In this document: one piece after another, positions 44,103 through 54,693 of the stretch
Numbering within the stretch: the first letter of the stretch is position 1
Layout: each line of letters starts with the position of its first letter
Assembly (NCBI RefSeq): GCF_023566355.1
Contig: NZ_JAKNSW010000001.1
Location: 124,001-188,000, forward strand
Source: Mesoplasma sp. JKS002658
GTDB taxonomy: Bacteria > Bacillota_I > Bacilli_A > Mycoplasmatales > Mycoplasmataceae
Reading direction: 5' to 3'
Length of the DNA: 64,000 bases
The notes under the pieces: model-generated
The model's database searches: none
What the model was told of the DNA's origin: nothing
The model's input: only the letters and a program-made list of their open reading frames with translations
Translations under genes and position numbers: made by a program

Positions 44103-45320
44103 ATGGATTACAATAAGAAAAAAACCATTAAAGATCTTGATGTTGCTAATAAAAAAGTCTTGGTCAGAGTTGATTTCAATGTTCCTTTAGATAAACAGGG
44201 AAATATTACTGATGATAACCGAATTACTGCTGCGTTACCAACGATTAAATACTTGGTAGAAAATCAAGCGAAGGTTATTTTATTCTCTCACTTAAGTCGA
44301 ATTAAAAGTGAAGCAGATAAACAAACTAAAACTTTAAAACCAATTGCAAAACGTTTAGAAGAATTGATGAAACAAAAAGTGGTTTTTGTTCCTGTAACTG
44401 AAGGTGAAGAGTTAGAAACAGCGGTTAATAAATTAAATTCAGGTGAAATTCTTTTAGTAGAAAACACTCGTTTTGAAGATGTTGTTAATGGCGAAGTTGT
44501 GAAGCGAGAATCAAAAAATGATTCATCACTTGGTAAGTATTGAGCGGGATTAGGGGATTTATTCATTAACGATGCGTTTGGAACTGCCCATCGTGCTCAT
44601 GCTTCAAATGTTGGAATTGCAGCTAATATTGCTCAGTCAGGAATTGGTTTCTTAGTAGAAGCAGAGTTGGCTAATTTGAGCAAGGGAATTGATAACCCTG
44701 CTACTCCTTTTGTGGCGATTTTAGGAGGAGCGAAAGTTTCTGATAAAATCGGGGTAATTGATAACCTTTTAAACAAGGTTGATAAAATCTTGATTGGTGG
44801 AGGAATGGCTTATACTTTCTTTGCAGCTCAGGGTCATAAGGTAGGTAAATCTTTATTAGAAGAAGATAAAATTGAAGATGCTAAACATTACCTAGAAATT
44901 GGTAAAGGAAAAATTATTCTTCCTATTGATTCTGCTAATGCACCAAGTTTTGAAGATGTCGTTCCAACCTTTTCTGATACAAGCAACGATATGCCAACAG
45001 ATGTCATGGGTTTAGATATTGGACCAAAAACAATTGAACTCTTTAAAAAAGAACTAACAGGGGCAAAAACTGTAGTGTGAAATGGGCCAATGGGAGTAAC
45101 TGAATTTAAGAACTTTGAAAAAGGAACTTTAGAAGTTGGTCAGACAATTGCTAATTTAGATGGTGCGTTCACTTTAATTGGTGGAGGAGACTCTGCTGCA
45201 GCTGCAAAAAAACTTGGTTTGGCTGATAAATTCTCTTGAATTTCTACTGGAGGGGGAGCTTCTTTGGAATACATGGAAGGTAAAGCATTACCAGGAATCG
45301 AAGCGATCCAAGATAAATAG
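44103..45320 (+). CDS. pgk: Phosphoglycerate kinase
   Basis: 405 residues. Family blocks RVDFNVPLD (about 22-30), [24 protein letters not shown], the Gly-rich [15 protein letters not shown] and GGGDSAAAA are present. It transfers phosphate from 1,3-bisphosphoglycerate to ADP, the first ATP-producing step of glycolysis. It has its own terminator and a TAGAAT/TATACT promoter region upstream. Three TGA codons are Trp. AAAGAGGAA precedes the ATG. Confidence 0.98.
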
Positions 45321-45325
45321 AGAAA

Positions 45326-45351
45326 ATGATAGGACTTTGGTCCTATTTTTT
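45326..45351 (+). terminator. Terminator of pgk
   Basis: ATAGGAC/GTCCTAT stem followed by Ts. Confidence 0.9.
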
Positions 45352-45395
45352 CAATTAGAGTTAGGTTTGGCAATTGTTAATTTATAATTAAAACG

Positions 45396-46277
45396 ATGAA
45401 AAAGTTTAATTGAAAAAAGCAAGTTCCTCCTAATCTTTCTAAATTGCTGCACCAAAAAGTTGAAAGCAGTCATTGGATTACTAATTTTTGAATTATTGAT
45501 GACTGGTTGTATTTAACTGATGCTAAGTTTGATGTTGAACCAAAACTTTTAGCTACAATCCCGATGGGCGATATTAACGTGAATATTTCTAAAAAAGGTG
45601 TTCTGAATGAAGATTTTTTAAAGCACCCCCACCCTTTGAACTCTTCGTTTTTAGAAGCTTCACACACAGCAATTACTACCATTAATTATTTTGATGATTA
45701 TCTTTATAATGTTGTAAAGGTGAACGAAAATTATTACCTTTCGTTGATTAAGCCTAACCGTTTGAGTAGTTATATTCTGAAATTTGACCATCAGTGAGAA
45801 GAAGTTCAACAAGTGGAAACTTGAAATGATTATGTCTTGATCGGCTGTTTTCTTGATGGTTTACTTTTTCAAACTTTAACTTCAAAACAAACATATTTCT
45901 ACGTGAATAATGAATTTAAAGAATTTAACTTAACCAACCTTAATCAGGTAGTTGAAGTGGAAAACGCCTATCTTTTAAGTACACTTGATTTTAAGCTTTA
46001 TGTATATTGAAAAGAGACAGCTGCGTCTAATTTAATTAAACAATTTGATTCTGAATTTTTTATTAGTAGTTTTGATGCTTCTTCGTTTTTGATTTCAGTA
46101 GAACAAGAGCAGGAAACTTACTATGTCAATGGCGATGCTTATGATCACTTTAACCCTTTAACCTCACAATATTTTTATCGTTTAGCATCGTGAAAAAAGC
46201 AGTTATTGATTGGAAAACCGCTTTATCTTGATAATCATCTGCTTGATTATGATCAACCCTTAATTTTTATTAAATAG
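45396..46277 (+). CDS. Unknown protein, possibly leaderless
   Basis: 293 residues with TGA codons as Trp, no signal peptide and no motif that I recognise. It has repeated short hydrophobic/aromatic beta-strand-like stretches, so a beta-rich fold (perhaps propeller-like) is possible. A TATAAT box at 45383-45388 is only seven bases before ATG 45396, and no Shine-Dalgarno sequence is present. The transcript may therefore start at or near the AUG. It is followed 14 bases later by a metallopeptidase-like membrane gene with a GAAGGAAG site. Confidence 0.75.
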
Positions 46278-46291
46278 AAGGAAGTGAATGA

Positions 46292-46981
46292 ATGTTTCAA
46301 CGTTTAGGTACCCAAACTGGGGCCATTCTTATCATCTTTATTATTTTTCTTTGTGTGTTATTTTTGTTTTCAACAGTTGGTAGACTTGGTTTTTATTGGT
46401 GAGCAACTCGTCTGAAAACTAGTTTTAGTGGTCGAGAAATTTTTGACCAATTAATTGAAAAGAGTCACTTTGATCACCCTCTGATTAAGACTCAGAAGCT
46501 TGGGTTAACCAGTGCTTGTTATACTTATCATCAAAGAACTAAACAATTTTGGCTTTCTAACCGTGTTTTGGATCAAGAAAATTTATCCACCAACTTGATT
46601 GTTTGTCAAAGTGTTGTTTATGCTCAAGAAAAGACTCATCAAACCCACAACCTTTACTATTATCAATATTGAGGTTTAAACCTTTTAAACTTCTTGTTGG
46701 ATGGTTTGTTTTTAGCGATGATGCTATTAACTTTTCTTCCCGGGGTTGATGGGAATCAAAAAGTGTCACTACGTTATTGGATCAGTGTTGAAGCTTTAGC
46801 AATCATTGGCTGGGTGATAATGTTAATTATTATCTTTTGGTGAATGAATGTGACGATAAAATTTAATGAAAGTGTGGAAGCGCAAATTAAGAGTTTGGGT
46901 TATCAAACTTTAACTAGTCAAATGAGCAATTATTTAAATCTTAGTGCTTATTTTCCATTTTCATTTAGAACAGTGATTTAA
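46292..46981 (+). CDS. Membrane protein resembling a degenerate YugP zinc peptidase
   Basis: 229 residues. N-terminal membrane helix, then a region (SGREIFDQLIEKS, YTYHQRTKQFWLSN) that recalls the YugP family (SGREVAEKIL, HYNPRTKTLRLS). The place where YugP has the zinc motif AHExGHAIQ reads VCQSVVYAQE here, so the metal ligands are lost. Two more membrane helices follow near residues 140-190. It is likely a non-catalytic descendant. The comparison is from memory, so moderate. It sits downstream of the unknown 45396 gene, probably co-transcribed. Confidence 0.6.
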
Positions 46982-47043
46982 GTGGAAATTTTTCCAATTG
47001 CAACTGTTATTTTGAACAAAGGGCGATTTAAAAAGGTTTTTTA

Positions 47044-47106
47044 ATCAAAACTGGGAGGTTTTGATTTGAGTGTCTTGACAAAACAGTTATAGCGACTATA
47101 ACTGTT
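47044..47106 (+). promoter_or_regulatory. tdk promoter overlapped by an 11-bp inverted repeat
   Basis: A hairpin-like repeat ATCAAAAC/GTTTTGAT at 47044-47065 comes first. TTGACA (47075-47080) follows and a TATAAC -10 at 47097-47102. AACAGTTATAG-CGA-CTATAACTGTT (47082-47106) is a perfect 11-bp palindrome with a three-base gap lying over the spacer and the -10. This is a likely operator. Confidence 0.65.
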
Positions 47107-47163
47107 GCTAAAATTCCTTTATTATGAATATGAGTAAAATAGAGGAAAGGATTATCAACAAAG

Positions 47164-47766
47164 ATGACAACACATGAACCCAAACAGCGAAAGGGAATCA
47201 TTGAATTAATTTGTGGACCAATGTTTTCTGGAAAGACTACAGAGTTTTTAAGACGTTTACGTCGCAAAAGTTTTGCTAATCAAAAGGTTTTAATTTTTAA
47301 ACCATCTTTAGATACTCGGGGCGAACAAAGCAAAGTTATGTCTCATGATGGAGAAGAATTGCCTTCTTTTGTAGTTACAGAATCTAGTCAAATTCTTGAC
47401 TATGTTCACAAAGAAGATGTTGAAGATCACTGTAGGTTGGTGGTTGGGATTGATGAAGTGCAGTTTTTTGATCGAAATATTATGCAAGTAATTCTTGAGA
47501 TATCAGAACAGGGAATTAACTTAATTGTTGATGGTTTAGATAAAGATTTTAAGGGTGATGCCTTTCAAAATACTGATCAATTATTAGTGGAAGCTGATTA
47601 TGTTACTAAACTTCAAGCTGTGTGCACCATTTGTGGACGTGATGCTAGTTTTAGTCAGCGATTAATTAATGGAGCACCAGCAAAAAAAGATGATCCAATT
47701 GTTTTAATTGGGGCCCAAGATAGCTATCAACCCCGATGTCGTACTTGTTGAATTCGTCCCCAATAA
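47164..47766 (+). CDS. tdk: Thymidine kinase
   Basis: 200 residues. P-loop CGPMFSGKTTEFLRR (about 17-31), the DEVQFF catalytic block and the zinc site CTIC ... CRTC are present. TGA after CRTC is Trp and the chain ends IRPQ. Type II thymidine kinase, which phosphorylates thymidine for dTTP salvage. The following deoxyribosyltransferase gene and the PnuC-like gene make a deoxynucleoside-salvage group. The strong promoter and palindromic operator upstream suggest tight control, perhaps by deoxynucleotide supply. Confidence 0.95.
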
Positions 47767-47864
47767 TGTCAATAAATAGGGAGTTATTTCAAGTTTAATT
47801 TAGAATTTGGGAAATAACATTGTGACTATTGGTGGGGAGGTCAGAAATCAACAAGGAGGTTTTT

Positions 47865-48371
47865 ATGTCTGAAACAAAAATTACTGGGATTTATAATGCG
47901 GGTCCCCTTTTCTCTAGTGCTGAACAAAATCAACGTAAGTACGAGGGAAAAATGTTAGTTGAATATTTTAAAAAATATGAAATGGATAGTAGTTTAATCT
48001 TTAATCCAATCGATTTACCCCACAATGATGGTAGTGTTCGTACTAACTATGAAATTTTTATTAACGACTATAATTTAATGGAAAAAGCTAATGTCTTTAT
48101 TTTTGATTTGGCTGAATATGATAGTGGTACGATGTTTGAATTGGGTTATGCAATTACTAGAGCTAAAAAACTTGGTGACGTCTTAGCAATTTATCCAGTG
48201 ATTTCTGACTTTCGTGCCCAATTACGTCCAAGTGGTGATGCTATCCCGGGATGAGGAGTGAATGAAATGTTGACAGGAAGTTTTGCTGATCCAACATTAA
48301 AAGAAGTTGTCTTGGTGGTTAATTCCTTTGAAGATGCCATTAAAGATATGGAAAGTCGAAATCTCCATTAA
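47865..48371 (+). CDS. Nucleoside 2-deoxyribosyltransferase
   Basis: 168 residues from ATG 47865 behind AAGGAGG. GIYNAGPLFS begins it, and the conserved block DLAEYDSGTMFELGYAITRA (about 86-105) holds the Asp and Glu catalytic residues. The enzyme swaps bases between deoxynucleosides, an alternative source of deoxynucleosides. The TGA after SGDAIPG is Trp. Neighbouring tdk uses the product thymidine. Its TAA overlaps the ATG of the next gene (TAATG). Confidence 0.9.
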
Positions 48372-49312
48372 TGGCTAAACACGAAGTGGTCGGATCAAGT
48401 TTTTTAGGTCTGAGAAGCATTAAAAGTGATCTTAAAAGTCTTTCTAAACCTTTGATTTATGTAATGTTTATTTCCATGGTTATTACTACCTTTTTTGCCT
48501 TATTTAATGTTCAAGGTTATAAGGAAGGTGCAAGTTATTTTATTCCTTTAGATAAGTATAACTACGTCACTGGACCTGGTGGTCATTCAGTATTTGGAAC
48601 TAGTAGTGCGGCAGGAATTTTAGTAGCAATTTTTTGAGCGTTATCAGGAGTGGCTTCTTTTACAGGAATCTTAATGGTGTTAATGATTACTGAACACAAG
48701 GAATCACAATGATTCTGAAGTATGGTTTCTAATGCCTTTTTTTTCTTAACAACTCTGGGAATGGGTTATATCGGTGATATGACGATGGGGCTGTTTACTG
48801 TTTTAGTTACCCCGGTGGGATGAATAATTTTGCATAAAAAAGCAAGACTTGTTTTGGATTTAAAAACTCAACCAGTTGTTGTTAAAGCAACAATTTATTT
48901 CACTGGTCTTGCTTTGTTTGGAATGTTAGTATTTTCGTGGTTTGCTTATTTATCTAATGCAGGAAACTTATTGTTTGGTCATGAAAATAACCCTTATCCT
49001 CATGATAACAATGGCAAGTATCCTGATTTTGGTTATAATGATGGGTTCAATCTTGGTTTAAAGTGAACTTTAGACTCTTTGGCAAGTTCGTTTAAAATGA
49101 CTGCAACAATTCTTCAAGTGTTAGGACTAAAGATCCAGTTCTTGTTCTGATTGCTTTGCGATGTTTTTAGTATTTTACAGTTTTCTGGTTTAGCAGGTTT
49201 GCGATTATTAAACATCTCCTTGTTTATTCAGTATTTAACGTGAATGTCTCTAGTAATTCTTTCAATCATTAAAATCTTGAGACAAAAGTACCAAATTAAA
49301 CCAAAACGATAA
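48371..49312 (+). CDS. PnuC-family nucleoside/NMN transporter
   Basis: 313 residues with about seven to eight membrane helices. FTGILMVLMI ... GYIGDMTMGLFTVLVTPVGW resembles the PnuC core. Family members carry nicotinamide riboside, thiamine or deoxynucleosides (PnuN) by facilitated diffusion. Overlap with the deoxyribosyltransferase gene and closeness to tdk favour a deoxynucleoside substrate here; that is an inference. Several TGA codons are Trp. A bidirectional terminator follows. Confidence 0.75.
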
Positions 49313-49313
49313 A

Positions 49314-49350
49314 AAATAAAAGAACTTCCAGATTGGAAGTTCTTTTATTT
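49314..49350. terminator. Bidirectional terminator
   Basis: AAATAAAAGAACTTCC/GGAAGTTCTTTTATTT; symmetric A and T runs serve genes on both strands. Confidence 0.9.
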
Positions 49351-49364
49351 TAACTAAATCAGAG

Positions 49365-50267
49365 CTATGCGAGCTGACTGTTTTTTTGATCTTTTTGATA
49401 ATCCTTTAATGGCTCAAAGACGTTGAATTCTACTTCATCTGCTCAAATTCCAGTGATTGTTTCTCAAGTAAGACGAATCACAAACAAGACATAAATCATC
49501 ACAAACATAAAGTTAACCAAAGCCAATAGTCCTCATAAGAACCCGTTTTGTGAGAATTCGTAAATCATTCGATAAAGGTTGGCTAATAATCTTAAAACCG
49601 CTTCTAACATCACAAAGACTAACTCTAAAGTAACAATTACTAGGGTAGTGTTTGCTAAAAGTTTCATAAAAGTGCTTGATTCGTACTTTTGATTGGCATT
49701 TTTTTGGTAGAAGAAACCAACATTTAACGCTCCTAAAACCAACAAGAAACCACTAATAGCAAACACTGCAATCGTTCATCCTTGCGCTGCTCCGCCCATA
49801 TTGTTACGCATATAAATTCCATAAGTTAACATTGCCAAAGGTGCTCCCACCACCATAAACATTCCAAATGCTTTAGTTAAGAATGGTTTTGGTTTGATAG
49901 TGGCACTAACTTTAATGTTGGGAAATGAACTAATAATGAAAGGGGTAAAAAACCCACCAACAGTTAAGCTTAATGCTGAAATTATTCATTTGTTAGCACT
50001 CAAAGTAAAGTCATCCATTTCATTCATGCTACGAATAATAACAACACAAGATCAAACTGATTTTCACACAAAATAAACAATTAAAGCCATAATTGCCCCT
50101 GCACTTGCTTTTGCAACAATATTATCATTAGACCCGTTGCCCAAACCTTTAATAACATCATCTAATAAAGCACAATAGGCAATTAAACCGATTATGGCAA
50201 ACATTGTTCCAAACACCTGAGCAAAGATAATAAATCCTCTTGAAATTCCAGTAACTGAATTTCTCAT
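49365..50267 (-). CDS. Unknown polytopic membrane protein
   Basis: 300 residues with about seven hydrophobic segments and a short charged C-terminus (DYQKDQKNSQLA). ATG 50267 has GGAGGAAAT upstream and a TATAAT box at about 50297-50302 on the minus strand. No catalytic motif. Several TGA codons are Trp. I do not recognise the family; an ABC-type or transporter role cannot be shown. Downstream of RNase J but with its own promoter. Confidence 0.8.
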
Positions 50268-50325
50268 AACTATTTCCTCCTTTTAATACACTTTATATTA
50301 TAAAGCAATTCCAAAAGTGCTTTTT

Positions 50326-52122
50326 TTATTTCTTGTTGAGAATAACAGGAATAATTAAGGGATTGCGACGTTTGACTTTAAAAATGTAAGGTGAAAGTGC
50401 TTGTTTGATTGCTTTTTTAATCGCTCCGAAGGTTGGTCGATCAGAATTTAAGATTTCAACTACAGCGTTGGTAACAATTCCAATTGATTCACCAATAATG
50501 CTTCCAGAATCTTTGACATAGAAACTTCCTCGAGAAATGATGCGGGGTTGAGCTAACAACTTATTGTTTTGAGAATCAATTGAAACCACAACAGCAATTA
50601 GTCCATCTTTACTTAAAGTATCACGTTCACGAATCACATTTGATGCTTGCCCAGTCATATCTTTCCCATCAACATAAATTGCATCAGCATCAATTCTCCG
50701 ACCAACCTTCGCAAATCCATTCAGTAACTCAATTTGATCTCCGTTTGCTACTACAAAACCATGACCAGACTTTAAATTAACTGAACGAGCAGTTTCGACA
50801 TGTTTTTTTAGCATGCGGTATTCCCCGTGCATTGGCATAAAGTAGTTTGGTTTTAAAAGGGTGAACAAAAGCTTTTGTTCTTCTTGACTAGCGTGTCCAG
50901 AAGTATGGATTTGGTTAGTAGGAGTATTTTCGATGACAGTCGCTCCAATTCTGGTCAAACTATTAACTAAACGCTCAACATCAGCACGATTTCCTGGAAT
51001 TGGTGAAGAAGAGAAAATTACTGTATCACCTGGTTTGATACGGACGCTTTGGTGTTTATCATTGGCAATTCGTGAAAGTGCTGCCATTGGTTCACCTTGT
51101 GATCCAGTGGTAATAATCATTAATTCGTTATCAGGATACTTGTGCATATCAGTTGGTTTAATGAAGCGTTTTTCACTAATTTTTAAATGTCCCATTTTTC
51201 GAATAATTTTAATAATTCGTTCAATTGAACGACCAAGAATTACAATTTTTCGATTGTACTTATTAGCTAATTGAATAATGTATTGAATTCGGTGGACATT
51301 AGAGGCAAAAGTGGTAATTAAAATTCTCCCCTTTGCTTTAATAAAATGTTTATCCAAGTTGTCAATAATTCCTCGTTCACCAGGAGTATAACCAACCACT
51401 TCAGCGTTAGTGGAGTCAGCCATTAATAACTCCACTCCTTCGTTTCCAATTTCTGCAAGTTTGTCAATCTCTGCAAAGTGTCCAAGAGGTGACCAGTCGA
51501 ACTTATAATCACCTGTAGAGAAGATGTTTCCATTAGGTGTTTTAACAAGAATTCCAAAAGCATCAGGAATAGAGTGATTCAATGCTGCAAAACTTACTTG
51601 GAAGTTTTTTGACCTTCATTTATCTTCAGCAACATATTCTTTGACTACAGTTTTATCAGTAACTTTGTTTTCTTTCATTCGGTCACGAATTAAAGCTGCA
51701 GCTAATTCAGGAGCAAAAATTGCTGGAATTTTAATTTGTTTTAATAAATAAGGAATTCCACCGATGTGATCTTCGTGTCCGTGGGTAATAAACATCGCTT
51801 TAATTTTTGTTTGGTTTTCGACTAAATAAGAATAATCAGGAATAACTGCATTAACTCCTAGCATTCCTGCATCAGGAAATTTTACCCCTGCATCGATAAT
51901 AATGATTTCATTATCATGTTCAATTACATAGGTATTCTTTCCGATTTCTTCTAATCCTCCTAAAGCAAAGACTTTGGTAGGAATGTTCCCTCCGCTGTAT
52001 TTTCGAACAACTTCACGTTGACGAAAATGAAAGGGTTCTTCCTCAACTAGTGGTGCTTTTTCATTCTGGTTGATAACTTTCTTAATTGGGCTTTTAGTTA
52101 CTTCCTTTTTTTTGTTTTCCAT
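50326..52122 (-). CDS. rnj: Ribonuclease J
   Basis: 598 residues. A beta-CASP metallo-beta-lactamase with HGHEDHIGG (about 118-126), ADSTNAE and a C-terminal domain. An N-terminal Lys-rich extension of about 50 residues is usual in mollicutes. RNase J has 5'-3' exonuclease and endonuclease activity for mRNA turnover and 16S maturation. A GGAGAAAGAA site precedes the ATG. The TGA just after the first domain is Trp. Confidence 0.95.
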
Positions 52123-52398
52123 TGATTTCTTTCTCCTTTTAAAAATTTAAAAACTGGTCTTTTTCACCCATCAATAATGTTAATATTAAAATTTGTTTAG
52201 TTTAACCCGAGCTCTTATTGGTTAAGCTAAATAATAGGTTTTAAAAAAGACTGATATTATTTTTATTCTACCCTAATTTCTGTCTGGCGTCTATCTCGAT
52301 AAAAAAACAGTAAATTTCAATTGATATCTAAAAACCAGATTATAACAAGCGTAATTATCAAAGGTAATTAATTGTTGAAATGATGGTTTATTTTTATC
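52123..52398 (-). promoter_or_regulatory. RNase J leader and promoter region
   Basis: No gene seen in this 276-base stretch. On the minus strand GGGTAGAAT near 52270 could be the -10. The leader of about 130 bases can form a stem TTTAGCTTAACC/GGGTTAAACTAAA (52200-52236), a possible site of RNase J autocontrol. Speculative. Confidence 0.4.
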
Positions 52399-52428
52399 CA
52401 AAAAAAGAACAACTTTTGTTGTTCTTTA
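52399..52428 (-). terminator. Terminator of def
   Basis: AAAGAACAAC/GTTGTTCTTT stem with T run on the minus strand, after the def stop. Confidence 0.9.
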
Positions 52429-52461
52429 GTCATATCTATTAAACCAGTGATTGGTTATCCT

Positions 52462-53079
52462 TTAAATAAATAACCAATCATCTTTTTTAAAGTAAGGGTT
52501 TTCTTGGTTGATATGATCATAATATAACTTCCCGATATTGTGATCATATTCGTGTTGGAAGACGACCGCTTGATAACCTCTTAAAGTTCTATTAACAAGT
52601 TTTTTTGATAAGTAATCATAATAACTAACAATAACTTTATAACTACGAGGAACCAATCCTTCGTGATCAATATCAACACTAAGACACCCCTCGCCATCCT
52701 CAAGAGCAACAATTTGTGAAGAGCGTGAAAGAATTTTAGGATTAATTGCTGCAATTTCTTCAACCTTGGTTAAATCATCCTTGTCTCATTCAATCCGAAT
52801 AAAAAAGAGGTTTTTATTAATTCCAATTTGAGGGGCAGCTAAGCCAACTGCTGGACGAAGATGGTCTGGTTTATCTTCAGGGTTTAAGTCAGGATCTTGA
52901 GAATAACGGACAAAATCAATTAATCGCTGCATCGTTTGTTCTTCATCAGCATTAAGGTGCTCAACATCCAGAACATTATCACTTATTCTTCTAATAATTG
53001 TAGACTCGTTGTCTTTAATTAACCAATCATTGGTTGGGATCTGCTCTTGGAGTAAATCCTTGGTCAAATCGATTTTCAT
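52462..53079 (-). CDS. def: Peptide deformylase
   Basis: 205 residues. VGLAAPQIG, EGCLS and HEYDH (in VFQHEYDHNIGKLYYD) are the three deformylase motifs, with the Cys and both His as metal ligands. An N-terminal extension (about 60 residues) makes it longer than E. coli Def, as in Gram-positive type II enzymes. It removes formyl groups from new proteins. One TGA is Trp. Its promoter lies on the minus strand, facing away from rsmD. Confidence 0.95.
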
Positions 53080-53224
53080 AGTTTCTATCTCCGCTTCTTT
53101 TCATATTTTAGCAAACCCTTGCTTTTAATTAAACTAATGGTTGTTTTTGTGAAAAAAGTTTATACAACCCCAAAGAGCTTATTGTTATAATTATTAAAAT
53201 AAGAAAGCATCAAGGTGAGGTTTA

Positions 53225-53794
53225 ATGAACGTAATTGCTGGTAAATATAAACACCGAAAATTAAAAACTTTACCTTCACTTTCTACTCGTCCTACCACTG
53301 CAAGAGTGAAAGAAGATTTATTCAATATTTTGAATAACTACTTTATTTTTACAAACAAAATTTCTCTGGATTTGTTTGCTGGTAGTGGAGCTTTAAGTTT
53401 GGAGGGTTTATCACGAGGAATAAAGAAGGCCTATGTCAATGATTTAAACCCTGAAGCATTAGAAATTATTAAAGAAAATTTTCATGGCCTTGATCCTGAT
53501 GACTTTGTTTTGAGTCAAAGTGATTATTTGGTTTTATTGAACCAATTGGTTCACAATCAAGTTAAGGTTGATTTGATTTATTTAGATCCCCCTTTTCCTC
53601 ACACTGAATATTACGAGCAGTTTTTTCAAAAGTTAGCCTCAATTAATCTCTTAAACAATTGGGGTGTAGTTGTGGTGGAATCTCCAATTCCTTTGGAAGA
53701 AATCATCAACGGTTGGTTAAAACTTTTGAAAAGCAAAGTGGTCAAAAGCAAGGTTGATAAGTATCTTTATATTTTTAGATTAGAGGAGAATTAA
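53225..53794 (+). CDS. rsmD: 16S rRNA m2G966 methyltransferase
   Basis: 189 residues. The N-terminal VIAGKYKHRKLKTL and RPTTARVKEDLFNIL and the SAM-binding DLFAGSGALSLEGLSRG and catalytic DPPF are hallmarks of RsmD. It methylates G966 of 16S rRNA. GGTGAGG precedes the ATG. Two bases separate it from gmk, so an operon rsmD-gmk-rsmB-HAD begins here. Confidence 0.93.
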   Translation: MNVIAGKYKHRKLKTLPSLSTRPTTARVKEDLFNILNNYFIFTNKISLDLFAGSGALSLEGLSRGIKKAYVNDLNPEALEIIKENFHGLDPDDFVLSQSDYLVLLNQLVHNQVKVDLIYLDPPFPHTEYYEQFFQKLASINLLNNWGVVVVESPIPLEEIINGWLKLLKSKVVKSKVDKYLYIFRLEEN

Positions 53795-53796
53795 GA

Positions 53797-54693
53797 ATGA
53801 CAAAATTAACAGACAAAACTGGAAAAATTGTGGTTATTTCTGGACCAAGCGGAGTGGGAAAAGGAACAATTAACGAGCGGTTGTTTGAAGATGAAAAACT
53901 CCGTTTAGTTTATTCAGTTTCAATGACAACTCGTGCTTCTCGTCCTGGAGAAGTGGATGGAAAAAACTATCATTTTGTCTTGAAAAGTGAATTTGAACAA
54001 GCAGTTCAGAACGGAGATTTAGTTGAGTATGCTGAATTCATCGGGAACTATTATGGTACTCCGCGAAAGTTAGTAGAGGAACAAACAAAACAAGGGAAGA
54101 ACGTAGTTTTAGAAATTGAAGTTGAAGGTGCAACTCAAGTGGTTAAAAAAGAAAAGAACGTCCTTTCAATCTTTTTGATGCCTCCAAGTTTTTATGAACT
54201 TCAACAACGGATTATTACTCGCGGAACTGAAGGTAAGGAAATTATTAAACAACGTTTAGCAAAATCTTTATTTGAAATTCCTTTAAAAGATAATTACCAG
54301 TATGTTGTTCAAAATGATACTGTGGAAAATGCTATTGCTAAAGTTCGTGATATTTTGATTAAGGAAGGTTTAACTGATTATGAATCAGTTTCAGCTTATG
54401 AGAAATTATCAAGTGAGGTTGAAGAAATTATCTTAAAAGATTATGGTTTATTTATTGAAATTATCCAAGAAAACCTCCCCCGCTTAGCTTCGATTTATAA
54501 AACTTTGTTTACTAAGGATAACTTTATTGATCAATTATCAAAAGTAATTAGCGACCGAATTTATACTTATATTCTCGCTCATGGTTTATTCACTGATTTA
54601 GAAGATCATAAAAAAGTGCAAGTGCTTGTAAACACTAATATTTTGGAGATTGACTTTTTTGGGGTAAGAAATGACATTGCCAAAAAGTTCTAA
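53797..54693 (+). CDS. gmk: Guanylate kinase with C-terminal extension
   Basis: 298 residues; normal Gmk is about 205. The P-loop GPSGVGKGTI (14-23), SMTTRASRPGEVDGKNYHF and the lid VEGATQV region are intact. The last about 90 residues (after the usual end near IKEGLTDYE) form an extra helical domain with no Trp. GMP + ATP gives GDP + ADP for nucleotide supply. The ATG follows GAGGAGAATT, and the rsmB start overlaps its end by 23 bases. Confidence 0.93.
   Translation: MTKLTDKTGKIVVISGPSGVGKGTINERLFEDEKLRLVYSVSMTTRASRPGEVDGKNYHFVLKSEFEQAVQNGDLVEYAEFIGNYYGTPRKLVEEQTKQGKNVVLEIEVEGATQVVKKEKNVLSIFLMPPSFYELQQRIITRGTEGKEIIKQRLAKSLFEIPLKDNYQYVVQNDTVENAIAKVRDILIKEGLTDYESVSAYEKLSSEVEEIILKDYGLFIEIIQENLPRLASIYKTLFTKDNFIDQLSKVISDRIYTYILAHGLFTDLEDHKKVQVLVNTNILEIDFFGVRNDIAKKF

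Noticed and set aside
47829-47864. Upstream in-frame start of the deoxyribosyltransferase
   Set aside because: The perfect AAGGAGG sits directly before ATG 47865, and the family begins with a short N-terminus.
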